Shown here in pieces: positions 9,054-17,141 of a stretch of 64,000 nucleotides of DNA (position 1 is the first letter of the stretch; every line of letters begins with the position of its first letter). Under the pieces are notes generated by a model. That model ran no database searches and was not told where the DNA came from. It saw nothing but the letters and a program-made list of their open reading frames with translations. The stretch lies in assembly GCA_016713175.1 (NCBI GenBank), contig JADJPQ010000007.1, positions 186,001 to 250,000 of the forward strand. Reading direction: 5' to 3'. This stretch comes from Planctomycetota bacterium. GTDB taxonomy: Bacteria; Planctomycetota; UBA1135; UBA2386. Position numbers and translations under genes: made by a program.

Positions 9054-9419
9054 CTACAATCGCAGCGTGACCTGCTTCGGCTCGCCGGCATCGTCGACGC
9101 CGTAATGCTTGATCACCGTGGCGCCGCGCAACCGGGCCGAACGCTTCAGCGCGGGTTGCAGGGTGGCGAACAGCCGGTCGACGTCCTTGCCGCAGAAGTA
9201 CATCGTGAACATGCCGCCGCCGTATTCGCAGCCGTCGTATTCGCCGACGTCGCTGTCGAGCAGCAGGTCGGCGAGTTCGTCGCCGAGAGTCTCGAGATCC
9301 AGCCGTTCCTGGGCTCGGCCGATCGCCTGGTTGGAGAAAGGCACCGAGATCACCAGATCCTGTTCGTCCGGGGTCGGTTGCAGGTCGCTCTCGTCGTCGC
9401 CGTCGTCGTCGGGGGCCAT
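9054..9419 (-). CDS. Hypothetical acidic protein (121 aa)
   Basis: Not recognised. The 121-residue protein starts with a very acidic segment (MAPDDDGDDESD), followed by a compact alpha/beta domain. That domain includes DLVISVPFSN, LETLGDELADLL, a Gly/Tyr/Cys-rich turn YDGCEYGGGMFTMYFCG, and KDVDRLFATLQPALK. No signal peptide or membrane segment is seen, so it is cytoplasmic. The internal ATG at 9419 is preferred over the frame's first start 18 codons earlier because the extra residues are Pro/Gly-rich and unconserved in character. The layout (predicted helix, then a YFCGKD strand, then the helix of LFATLQPAL) resembles small dosage or stress proteins, but I cannot name a family. Confidence 0.65.
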   Translation of the reverse strand: MAPDDDGDDESDLQPTPDEQDLVISVPFSNQAIGRAQERLDLETLGDELADLLLDSDVGEYDGCEYGGGMFTMYFCGKDVDRLFATLQPALKRSARLRGATVIKHYGVDDAGEPKQVTLRL

Positions 9420-9522
9420 GATCGCACCGTAGCCGCCGGGATCGTCAGGTTCGACACCTGGCGACCTGGACACGCTCCGATGGCACCGGAAGATCGGTGG
9501 GGAGGTTCGCGGTCAGGCCCCC

Positions 9523-9550
9523 TGGCCAATGCCGGTTCCGGTGCTACACT
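9523..9550 (+). promoter_or_regulatory. Probable promoter of the uvrA-XPB operon
   Basis: TGGCCA (9523-9528) and TACACT (9545-9550) are separated by 16 bases and resemble -35 and -10 boxes. The -10 ends 14 bases before the chosen GTG start at 9565, leaving a leader of about 7 bases and no room for a Shine-Dalgarno sequence. Confidence 0.5.
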
Positions 9551-9564
9551 GCGGCGTTCTCCGC

Positions 9565-12500
9565 GTGGAACGCAACTCGTCCGAGTCCACAGCCGCCCGA
9601 ACCGGTGCCCAAGACCAAACCACATATGTGGTGGTCAGGGGCGCCCGTGAGCACAATCTGAAGGGGGTCGATCTCTCTTTCCCGCGCGACTCGCTGACCA
9701 CCTTCACCGGTGTATCCGGGTCGGGCAAGAGCAGCCTTGCCTACCACACGATCTACCAGGAAGGGCAGCGGCGTTTCCTGGAGAGCCTCAGTTCGTACGC
9801 CCGGCAGTTCCTGGGCCGGATGGAGAAGCCCAAGGTCGACCGGATCGACGGCCTGTCGCCGACGGTCTCGATCGACCAGAAGTCGCAGGGCCATTCGGCG
9901 CGGTCGACGGTCGGCACGCTGACCGAAGTGCTCGATTTCCTGCGGCTTCTGTGGTCGCGGTTGGGGGAACCGAGCTGCCCCGAGTGTGGTGCGCGGATCG
10001 AGGCGTGGTCGCCGGACCGGATCACCGAGGCGATCGTGCAGGACCACGCCGGCGCGGCGGTGTTGGTGCTGGCGCCGGTCGTCCGCGAGCGCAAGGGTGA
10101 GTACCGCAAGGAACTGGTCGAGTGGCGGCAGAAGGGTTTCGTTCGCGCGCGGATCGACGGCGTCGTCCGCCGGCTCGACGAGGACATCCAGCTGCAGCGC
10201 TACGTCTACCACACGATCGAACTGGTGATCGACCGTCTGACGGTCGGAGCCGAGGCCAGGTCGCGACTCGGGGAGGCGGTCGAACAGGCCCTGGCACTCG
10301 GCGAAGGGCTGTGCGCCGTGACCTTCGGCGAGTCCGGCCACCGGTTGTTCTCGGCGCAGCGCAGTTGCCCGAACGGTCATGCATCGTTGCCCGAACTGGA
10401 ACCGCGGCTGTTCTCGTTCAACAGCCCGATCGGCGCCTGCGCGCGGTGCGATGGCCTTGGCGAGACGTTCGGCTTCGCCGAAGACCTGTTGATCGCCGAC
10501 CCGAAGAAATCGGTCCGCGACGGCGCGCTGCCGGTGTTCACCGACGACGGCAAGCTCGTCTACAGCAGCCTGACGCTGGAACATCTGGCGCAGGTCGCGC
10601 GGGCGTTCGATTTCGATCTCGACACGCCGTGGCACAAGCTATCGGCCAAGGCGAAGAAGGTGCTGCTGCACGGGTCGGGGGACAAGAAGTTCGAGTTCCA
10701 GTGGCGGCGGCAGTCGGCGATGTTCACGACGACCGGCAGCGACACGATCGCGTTTCCCGGCATCGTCAAGCATCTGGAGAACGTCTACCGGCCCAGTCGC
10801 GCGCGCCATCTCGATCGCTACCGCGCGTCGGTGCCGTGCGGCGACTGCGGCGGCACCAGGCTCACCGCGGCGGCCCGGGCGGTGGCGTTCGCCGGCAGGT
10901 CGTTGCCCGAAGTGCTGGCGTGGCCGGTCGACGAGGCGTTGGCGTGGGTCCGCGGCCTGCGGCTCGCGGGCAATGCCGAGGTGATCGGGCGCGAGATCCG
11001 GCGCGAAGTCGAGCGGCGGCTCCTGTTCTTGACCGAAGTGGGGCTTGGCTACCTGACGCTGGAGCGGCGCGCCAACACGCTGTCCGGCGGCGAATCGCAG
11101 CGCATCCGGCTGGCGTCCCAGGTCGGCGCCGGGTTGCGTGGCATCCTGTACGTGCTCGACGAACCGAGCATCGGTCTGCACGCGCGCGATCAGGAACGGC
11201 TGCTGCGGACGCTGCAGGCGCTGCGCGACCGCGGCAACACCGTCGTCGTCGTCGAGCACGACGAGGACACGATGCTGCGCTCGGACTTCCTGGTCGACGT
11301 CGGCCCGGGGGCAGGCCGTCACGGCGGCGAAGTCGTGGTGGCCGGCACGCCGGCCGAGGTGCGCGCGCATCCGGGCTCGCTGACCGGGCAGTACCTGCGC
11401 GGTGAGTTGCGCGTGGCGGTGCCGACCAGCCGGCGGCCGGCCAAGGGGCACCTGCAGATCCGCGGCGCCCGACATCACAACCTGCAGGACGTCGACGTCG
11501 AGGTGCCGCTCGGCTGCTTCGTCGCGGTCACCGGCGTGTCCGGCTCCGGCAAGTCGACGCTGGTGCACCACGTGTTGATGCCGGCGCTGCACCGCGAACT
11601 GATGGGCGCCGAGGCCGGGCCATCGTACTGCCGCGGCATCACCGGCATCGCTCAGCTCGACAAGGTCATCGAGATCGACCAGGCGCCGATCGGGCGGACG
11701 CCGCGCAGCAATCCGGCGACCTACACCGATGTCTGGACGCAGATCCGGGACCTGTTCGCGATGCTGCCGGAGTCGCGTCTGCGCCAGTACGAGAAGGGCC
11801 GCTTCTCGTTCAACGTGCCGGGCGGCCGCTGCGAGGCCTGCGAGGGCGCCGGGGTCACGCTGCTGGAGATGAATTTCCTGGCGCCGGTGGAGGTCGTCTG
11901 CGAGGAGTGCGGTGGCGCGCGCTTCTCGCCGGAGACGCTGGCGATCCAGTTCGCCGGCAAGAACGTGCACGACGTGCTGGAGATGACCGTCGACGAGGCC
12001 GCGGTGCACTTCGGCAACCTGCCGAAGATCGCGCGCGCACTGCAGATGCTGCAGCAGGTCGGCCTCGGCTACCTGAAGCTCGGCCAGCCGTCGACGACGC
12101 TGTCGGGCGGCGAAGCGCAGCGGATCAAGCTGGCGACCGAACTGCAGCGTCCGGCCACCGGCAAGACGTTCTACGTGCTCGACGAGCCGACCACCGGCCT
12201 GCACTTCCACGACGTCGCGCGTCTGTTGCAGTGTCTGCAGGTGCTGGTCGAGGCCGGCAACTCCGTGTTGGTGATCGAACACAACCTCGACGTGATCGCC
12301 GCCGCCGACTGGCTGCTCGACCTCGGGCCCGAGGGTGGTGCCGGCGGTGGGCGGGTGGTCGCGACCGGGACACCGGAGCAACTGGCGGCGCATCCGAACT
12401 CGTACACCGGCGCGGCCCTGCGGCCGCTGCTCTCGCCGGCCAAGGCCACCGCGACGAACGGCAAGGCGACGAAGAAGACCAGCAAGCCGGCGCCGCGACC

Positions 12501-15444
12501 CAGCCACATCAAGATCCGCGGCGCCCGCACGCACAACCTGCAGGGCATCGACTGCGACCTGCCGCTCGATCGCTATGTCGTCATCACCGGACCATCAGGT
12601 TCGGGCAAGAGCAGTCTGGCGTTCGACACGCTGTTCCAGGAAGGGCAGCGGCGGTTCCTCGAGAGCATGTCGACCTATGCGCGGCGCTTCCTCGGCCGGC
12701 TCGATCGTGCGCCGGTCGACCAGCTCGACGGCATCGGGCCGGCGATCGCGATCGACCAGCGCCAGGGCACCCGCAGCCCGCGTTCGACGGTGGCGACGAC
12801 TACCGAGATCCACGACTACCTGCGGCTGTTGTTCGCGCGCATCGGTCGGCCGCACTGCCCGACCCATGGCCACGAACTGGTGGCCTGGTCGCCGGCGAAG
12901 CTGGCCAAAGCGGTGCTGCAGAAGTGGTCCGGCAGGCGCGGCTACCTGCTGGCGCCGGTGCCGGTTCCCGCCGGCGTCGCCGCCGACGACGCCAAGGCGG
13001 TCACGTGGCTTGCCGGGCTGCGCCAGGAATGGCAGAAGGGCGGCTTCGTTCGCGCGCTGCGCGATGGTGTCGAGTTGCGGCTCGATGCCGTATGGCCCGC
13101 TGGCGCGCCGAAGGAGCTGTTCCTGGTCGTCGACCGCGTGGCGTTCGGCGAGCAGAACCGACTGCTCGACGGCGCCGAACAATGCGCGGCGGCCGCGGCG
13201 GCGCACGGCGGTGGCGAAGTCGTCGTGGTGCAGCTCGCCGACGGGCAAGGGGCTGGCGAACGGCTGTGGTTCAGCCGGACCAAGATGTGCGTGCAGTGCG
13301 GGTTCCAGGCCGAGGAACAGCCACATCCGCGCTGGTTCTCGTTCAATCACCACAGCGGGGCCTGCACCGCCTGCGCCGGGCTCGGCGAAGTCGTCGTCTG
13401 CGCGCCGGAGCTGCTGGTCAATCACCCCGACAAGCCGGCGTTCCGCGGCGCGATCGCGCACCCCGGCGCCGCGTTCACGTTCCTGACCAATCGGGATGGC
13501 TGGTACGCGGCGGTCGCCAAGGCCGTCGCCGAGCACCACGCCTTCGACCTGAAGCAACCGTGGCGCGACCTGCCGGCGGCGGCGCAGCAGGTGCTGTTGC
13601 GCGGCTGTGGCGAGCAGCGCTTCGAAGTCGTGTTCCACAAGCGCGAGGCCGGCAAGTCGCGCACCTGGAAGATGACGGTGCCGTGGAAGGGTTTCGCGCG
13701 GCAGGTGGAGGAGTGGTACCACGGCAAGGACGGTGAGAACTCGGGTGACACGCGCTTTGCCGCGGTGATGCGGGTCCGGGCCTGCCCCGAGTGCCACGGC
13801 GACCGGTTGCAGTCCGGGCCGCGGTCGGTGCGCGTGGGCGGCGTGCGGCTGCCCGAATTGCTGCGACAGACGGTCGACCAGGCGTTGGCCGTGCTGGCAG
13901 GACTGTCGCTGACGGCGAGCGAACGGACGATCGCCACCGATGTGCTGAAGGAACTGGCGCACCGGCTCGGCTTCCTGCGCGACGTCGGGCTCGGGTACCT
14001 GACGCTCGAGCGTTCGGCGGCGACCCTGTCGGGCGGTGAGGCGCAACGGATCCGGCTCGCCACGCAGCTCGGCAACCAACTGGTGGGTGTGTTGTACGTG
14101 CTCGATGAGCCGACCGTCGGCCTGCATCCGCGCGACACCGAACGGCTGTTGCGGACGTTGCTGGACCTGCGCGACCTCGGCAACACCGTCGTCGCGGTCG
14201 AACATGACGAGACGATGATCCGCGCCGCGGACTGGGTGCTCGATCTGGGGCCCGGCGCCGGCACGCACGGCGGTCGGGTCGTCGCCAGCGGGCCGCCGGC
14301 GCGCGTGGCCGAAGGCGAGGGCCTGACGGCACAATGGCTGCGCGGCGAACTGCGCGTGGCAGCGGCCGAGCAGAGCCGTTCGCCGACGGGTCACGTCGCC
14401 TTGCGCTCGGTGTCGGTGCACAACCTGCGGCAGGTCGACGTCGATGTGCCGCTCGGCTGCTTCGTCGCGGTCACCGGGGTCTCCGGCTCGGGCAAGTCGT
14501 CCCTGGTGATGGATGCGCTGGTGCCCGCCCTGAAGGCTGGCACCGCAGCCGTCGCCTGGCTCGATGGCGAGCCGCGCGAACACCAGCTCGTCGTCGTCGA
14601 CCAGGGCCCGATCGGCACGACCCCAGCGAGCAATCCGGCGACCTACACCGAGATCTTCGCGCCGATCCGCGAACTGTTCGCGCAGGTGCCGCAGGCGAAG
14701 GCCAAGGGGTTCGGGCCGGGCCGGTTCTCGTTCAACGTCGCCGAGGGCCGGTGCGCCGCATGCGAAGGCAAGGGCCAGATCGAGGTCGAGATGCACTTCC
14801 TGGCCGACGTCCAGGTCACCTGCGAGATCTGCCGCGGGCGGCGCTACAACGCCGAGACGCTGACGGTCGATTATCGGGGCAGGAACATCGCCCAGGTGCT
14901 CGAAATGGAGGTCAGCACGGCCCTGCAGTTCTTCGGCAACCATCCGCGCATCGCGCGACCGCTGCAGCTGCTGCAGGATGTCGGCCTCGGCTACCTGCGT
15001 CTGGGACAGCCGGCGACGACGTTCTCCGGCGGCGAGGCGCAGCGCCTGAAGCTGGTGGCCGAACTGGCGGCCAGGCCGCGCGAGCACATGATCTACGTGC
15101 TCGACGAGCCGACCACCGGCCTGCATCTCGACGACGTCAGGAAGCTGGTGGCCGTGCTGGAGCGGTTGCTGCAGCGCGGCGACTCGGTGGTGGTCATCGA
15201 ACACCATCTCGACGTGATCGCCGCGGCCGATGTCGTGCTCGAGATGGGGCCCGAGGCCGGGGATGGCGGTGGGCGGATTGTCGCTGCGGGTTCACCGCGC
15301 GAGGTTGCGGCAACACCGGGCAGCCACACCGGCAGGTTCCTGGCGGCGAGGCTCGGTGTCGCGGTGGCCACCGCGTCGCCCGCCGCCGGCGGCAAGCGCA
15401 AGCCAGGCCGTGGCAAGAAGCGCGAGCAGGAGGGCACGCCGTGA
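9565..15444 (+). CDS. uvrA: Double-length UvrA: two complete UvrA units in one chain
   Basis: The damage-recognition ATPase of nucleotide excision repair, here 1959 residues instead of ~940. Two full UvrA copies follow each other, joined by an Ala/Lys/Thr linker near residues 965-975. There are therefore four ABC ATPase heads. Walker A is GVSGSGKS(S/T) three times and GPSGSGKSS once (about residues 48, 657, 1009, 1638). Signatures are LSGGESQ, LSGGEAQ, LSGGEAQ and FSGGEAQ (about 505, 847, 1487, 1819). Each has a YVLDEP Walker B. Both copies keep the C-terminal zinc module (CEACEGAG with CEECGGARF; CAACEGKG with CEICRGRRY). Both also keep an insertion resembling the UvrB-binding region, which is more diverged in copy two. 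Since UvrA works as a dimer, this is probably a covalent dimer. The start is the GTG after TACACT; the frame also opens 12 codons earlier. The end overlaps the XPB start (GTGA). Confidence 0.93.
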   Translation: MERNSSESTAARTGAQDQTTYVVVRGAREHNLKGVDLSFPRDSLTTFTGVSGSGKSSLAYHTIYQEGQRRFLESLSSYARQFLGRMEKPKVDRIDGLSPTVSIDQKSQGHSARSTVGTLTEVLDFLRLLWSRLGEPSCPECGARIEAWSPDRITEAIVQDHAGAAVLVLAPVVRERKGEYRKELVEWRQKGFVRARIDGVVRRLDEDIQLQRYVYHTIELVIDRLTVGAEARSRLGEAVEQALALGEGLCAVTFGESGHRLFSAQRSCPNGHASLPELEPRLFSFNSPIGACARCDGLGETFGFAEDLLIADPKKSVRDGALPVFTDDGKLVYSSLTLEHLAQVARAFDFDLDTPWHKLSAKAKKVLLHGSGDKKFEFQWRRQSAMFTTTGSDTIAFPGIVKHLENVYRPSRARHLDRYRASVPCGDCGGTRLTAAARAVAFAGRSLPEVLAWPVDEALAWVRGLRLAGNAEVIGREIRREVERRLLFLTEVGLGYLTLERRANTLSGGESQRIRLASQVGAGLRGILYVLDEPSIGLHARDQERLLRTLQALRDRGNTVVVVEHDEDTMLRSDFLVDVGPGAGRHGGEVVVAGTPAEVRAHPGSLTGQYLRGELRVAVPTSRRPAKGHLQIRGARHHNLQDVDVEVPLGCFVAVTGVSGSGKSTLVHHVLMPALHRELMGAEAGPSYCRGITGIAQLDKVIEIDQAPIGRTPRSNPATYTDVWTQIRDLFAMLPESRLRQYEKGRFSFNVPGGRCEACEGAGVTLLEMNFLAPVEVVCEECGGARFSPETLAIQFAGKNVHDVLEMTVDEAAVHFGNLPKIARALQMLQQVGLGYLKLGQPSTTLSGGEAQRIKLATELQRPATGKTFYVLDEPTTGLHFHDVARLLQCLQVLVEAGNSVLVIEHNLDVIAAADWLLDLGPEGGAGGGRVVATGTPEQLAAHPNSYTGAALRPLLSPAKATATNGKATKKTSKPAPRPSHIKIRGARTHNLQGIDCDLPLDRYVVITGPSGSGKSSLAFDTLFQEGQRRFLESMSTYARRFLGRLDRAPVDQLDGIGPAIAIDQRQGTRSPRSTVATTTEIHDYLRLLFARIGRPHCPTHGHELVAWSPAKLAKAVLQKWSGRRGYLLAPVPVPAGVAADDAKAVTWLAGLRQEWQKGGFVRALRDGVELRLDAVWPAGAPKELFLVVDRVAFGEQNRLLDGAEQCAAAAAAHGGGEVVVVQLADGQGAGERLWFSRTKMCVQCGFQAEEQPHPRWFSFNHHSGACTACAGLGEVVVCAPELLVNHPDKPAFRGAIAHPGAAFTFLTNRDGWYAAVAKAVAEHHAFDLKQPWRDLPAAAQQVLLRGCGEQRFEVVFHKREAGKSRTWKMTVPWKGFARQVEEWYHGKDGENSGDTRFAAVMRVRACPECHGDRLQSGPRSVRVGGVRLPELLRQTVDQALAVLAGLSLTASERTIATDVLKELAHRLGFLRDVGLGYLTLERSAATLSGGEAQRIRLATQLGNQLVGVLYVLDEPTVGLHPRDTERLLRTLLDLRDLGNTVVAVEHDETMIRAADWVLDLGPGAGTHGGRVVASGPPARVAEGEGLTAQWLRGELRVAAAEQSRSPTGHVALRSVSVHNLRQVDVDVPLGCFVAVTGVSGSGKSSLVMDALVPALKAGTAAVAWLDGEPREHQLVVVDQGPIGTTPASNPATYTEIFAPIRELFAQVPQAKAKGFGPGRFSFNVAEGRCAACEGKGQIEVEMHFLADVQVTCEICRGRRYNAETLTVDYRGRNIAQVLEMEVSTALQFFGNHPRIARPLQLLQDVGLGYLRLGQPATTFSGGEAQRLKLVAELAARPREHMIYVLDEPTTGLHLDDVRKLVAVLERLLQRGDSVVVIEHHLDVIAAADVVLEMGPEAGDGGGRIVAAGSPREVAATPGSHTGRFLAARLGVAVATASPAAGGKRKPGRGKKREQEGTP

Positions 15445-17141
15445 CCGAGGCGCCGCTGATCATCCAGCAGGACCGCACGGTGTTGCTCGAGACCCAACAC
15501 CCGGGCTACGAGGCGGCGCGCGATCGACTGCAGCGCTTCTGCGAACTGGAGAAATCGCCGGAGTACGTCCACTTCTACAAGCTCACCCCGGTCAGCGTCT
15601 GGAACGCCGCGGCGCTCGGCGAGGACCTCGAGGACCTGTGCGCCTGGCTGCAGGCGAACTCGCGGTTCCCGGTGCCGGCGCCGGTGCTGGCGCAGTTGCG
15701 CGAATGGTTCCAGCGCTATGGCCTGCTGCAACTGGTGCCGCATGGTGCGCGCCTGGCGTTGACCTGCGATCGAGCCGACGGGCTGGCCGAACTGCTGGCG
15801 CATCCGACTCTGCGTGACCTCGTCGAGTTCGGCGACGACGGCGTCGCGACGATCGATCCGGACGCGCGTGGTACGGTCAAGCAGGTCCTGGTCAAACTCG
15901 GCTATCCGGTCGACGATCGCGCCGGCTATCGGCGCGGCGGCGCCTTGGAGTTCACGTTGCGGCCGGCCGCGGCCCAGGGCCGACCGTTCGCACTGCGCGA
16001 CTACCAACTGGCGGCAGCCCAGGCCTTCCACGCCGGCGGCAGCGATCGCGGTGGCTGTGGCGTGATCGTGCTGCCGTGCGGCGCCGGCAAGACGGTGGTC
16101 GCGATCGCCGCGATGCAGTTGCTGCAGACCAATACGTTGGTGCTGACGACCAACACCGTCGCGGTGCGGCAGTGGATCCGCGAAGTGCTCGACAAGACCG
16201 ATCTGCGGCCCGACCAGGTCGGCGAGTACACCGGCGACAGCAAGGCGATCCTGCCGGTCACGGTGGCGACCTACCAGATCCTGACGCACCGCAAGCAGAA
16301 GATCGATGCGTTCCTGCACCTGGACCTGTTCGACCGCGGCGACTGGGGACTGATCGTCTACGACGAGGTGCATCTGCTGCCGGCACCGGTGTTCCGCGCC
16401 ACCGCCGGCATCCAGGCTCGCCGGCGGCTCGGGTTGACCGCGACCTTGGTGCGCGAGGACGGCCGCGCCGACGAGGTGTTCTCGCTGATCGGGCCCAAGC
16501 GCTACGAGCTGCCGTGGAAACAGCTCGAACGGCAGGGCTTCCTGGCGTCGGCGCAGTGCCTCGAGGTGCGGGTGCCGATGGCCGAGGCACGGGCCCGTCG
16601 TTACGCGACCGCCGGTGCCAGGCAACAGTTCAAGATCGCCAGCGACAACGAACAGAAGACCGATGTCGTCGGCGCGCTGCTGCACAAGCATGCGGCCGAT
16701 CGCGTGTTGGTGATCGGCCAGTACCTCGAGCAGTTGCAGCAGCTGGCGGCGGTGTTCCAGACGCCGTTGATCACCGGCCAGACCCCCAACCAGGAACGCG
16801 AACGGCTGTACGCGGCGTTCCGACGCGGCGAACTGACCCGGCTGGTCGTCAGCAAGGTCGGCAACTTCGCGATCGACCTGCCCGATGCCAACGTCGCGAT
16901 CCAGGTGTCCGGCACGTTCGGCAGCAGGCAGGAGGAGGCACAGCGGTTGGGCCGCGTGCTGCGCCCGAAACAAGGCGGTGGCAGCGCGGTGTTCTACACC
17001 GTGGTCTCGGCCGGATCGCGGGAGCAGGAGTTCGCGCAGAAGCGGCAGCTGTTCCTGACCGAGCAGGGCTACGCCTATGCGATCGTCACGGCGGCGGAAG
17101 TCCTGGCCGCCGGCAGCGCGCCGCGGGAGGAACGCGCATGA
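15441..17141 (+). CDS. XPB/ERCC3-type DNA helicase
   Basis: A 566-residue superfamily-2 helicase of the bacterial XPB type. The N-terminal ~180 residues hold an XPB damage-recognition-like region (YVHFYKLTPVSVWNAAALG). The motor follows: a Q-motif-like region (RPFALRDYQLAAAQAF), Walker A LPCGAGKT (~211), motif II DEVH (~308), motif III LTAT, and motif VI QEEAQRLGRVLRP (~497). DEVH and the RED-like loop LVREDGRADEVF are XPB signatures. It starts with a GTG that overlaps the uvrA stop and ends overlapping the next ATG, so it is translationally coupled on both sides. By analogy with eukaryotic and archaeal XPB it would open or remodel DNA at damage, here beside UvrA, which is inference from context. 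Confidence 0.9.
   Translation: MTEAPLIIQQDRTVLLETQHPGYEAARDRLQRFCELEKSPEYVHFYKLTPVSVWNAAALGEDLEDLCAWLQANSRFPVPAPVLAQLREWFQRYGLLQLVPHGARLALTCDRADGLAELLAHPTLRDLVEFGDDGVATIDPDARGTVKQVLVKLGYPVDDRAGYRRGGALEFTLRPAAAQGRPFALRDYQLAAAQAFHAGGSDRGGCGVIVLPCGAGKTVVAIAAMQLLQTNTLVLTTNTVAVRQWIREVLDKTDLRPDQVGEYTGDSKAILPVTVATYQILTHRKQKIDAFLHLDLFDRGDWGLIVYDEVHLLPAPVFRATAGIQARRRLGLTATLVREDGRADEVFSLIGPKRYELPWKQLERQGFLASAQCLEVRVPMAEARARRYATAGARQQFKIASDNEQKTDVVGALLHKHAADRVLVIGQYLEQLQQLAAVFQTPLITGQTPNQERERLYAAFRRGELTRLVVSKVGNFAIDLPDANVAIQVSGTFGSRQEEAQRLGRVLRPKQGGGSAVFYTVVSAGSREQEFAQKRQLFLTEQGYAYAIVTAAEVLAAGSAPREERA

Noticed and set aside
12595..15207. Long minus-strand open frame opposite the second UvrA half
   Set aside because: It is a composition artefact; the plus strand shows conserved ATPase motifs across the same bases.
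14334..15440. Upstream extension of the XPB helicase frame into uvrA
   Set aside because: The extension is antisense-like Arg/Ala-rich sequence; the XPB-family N-terminus begins at the GTG 15441 that overlaps the uvrA stop.
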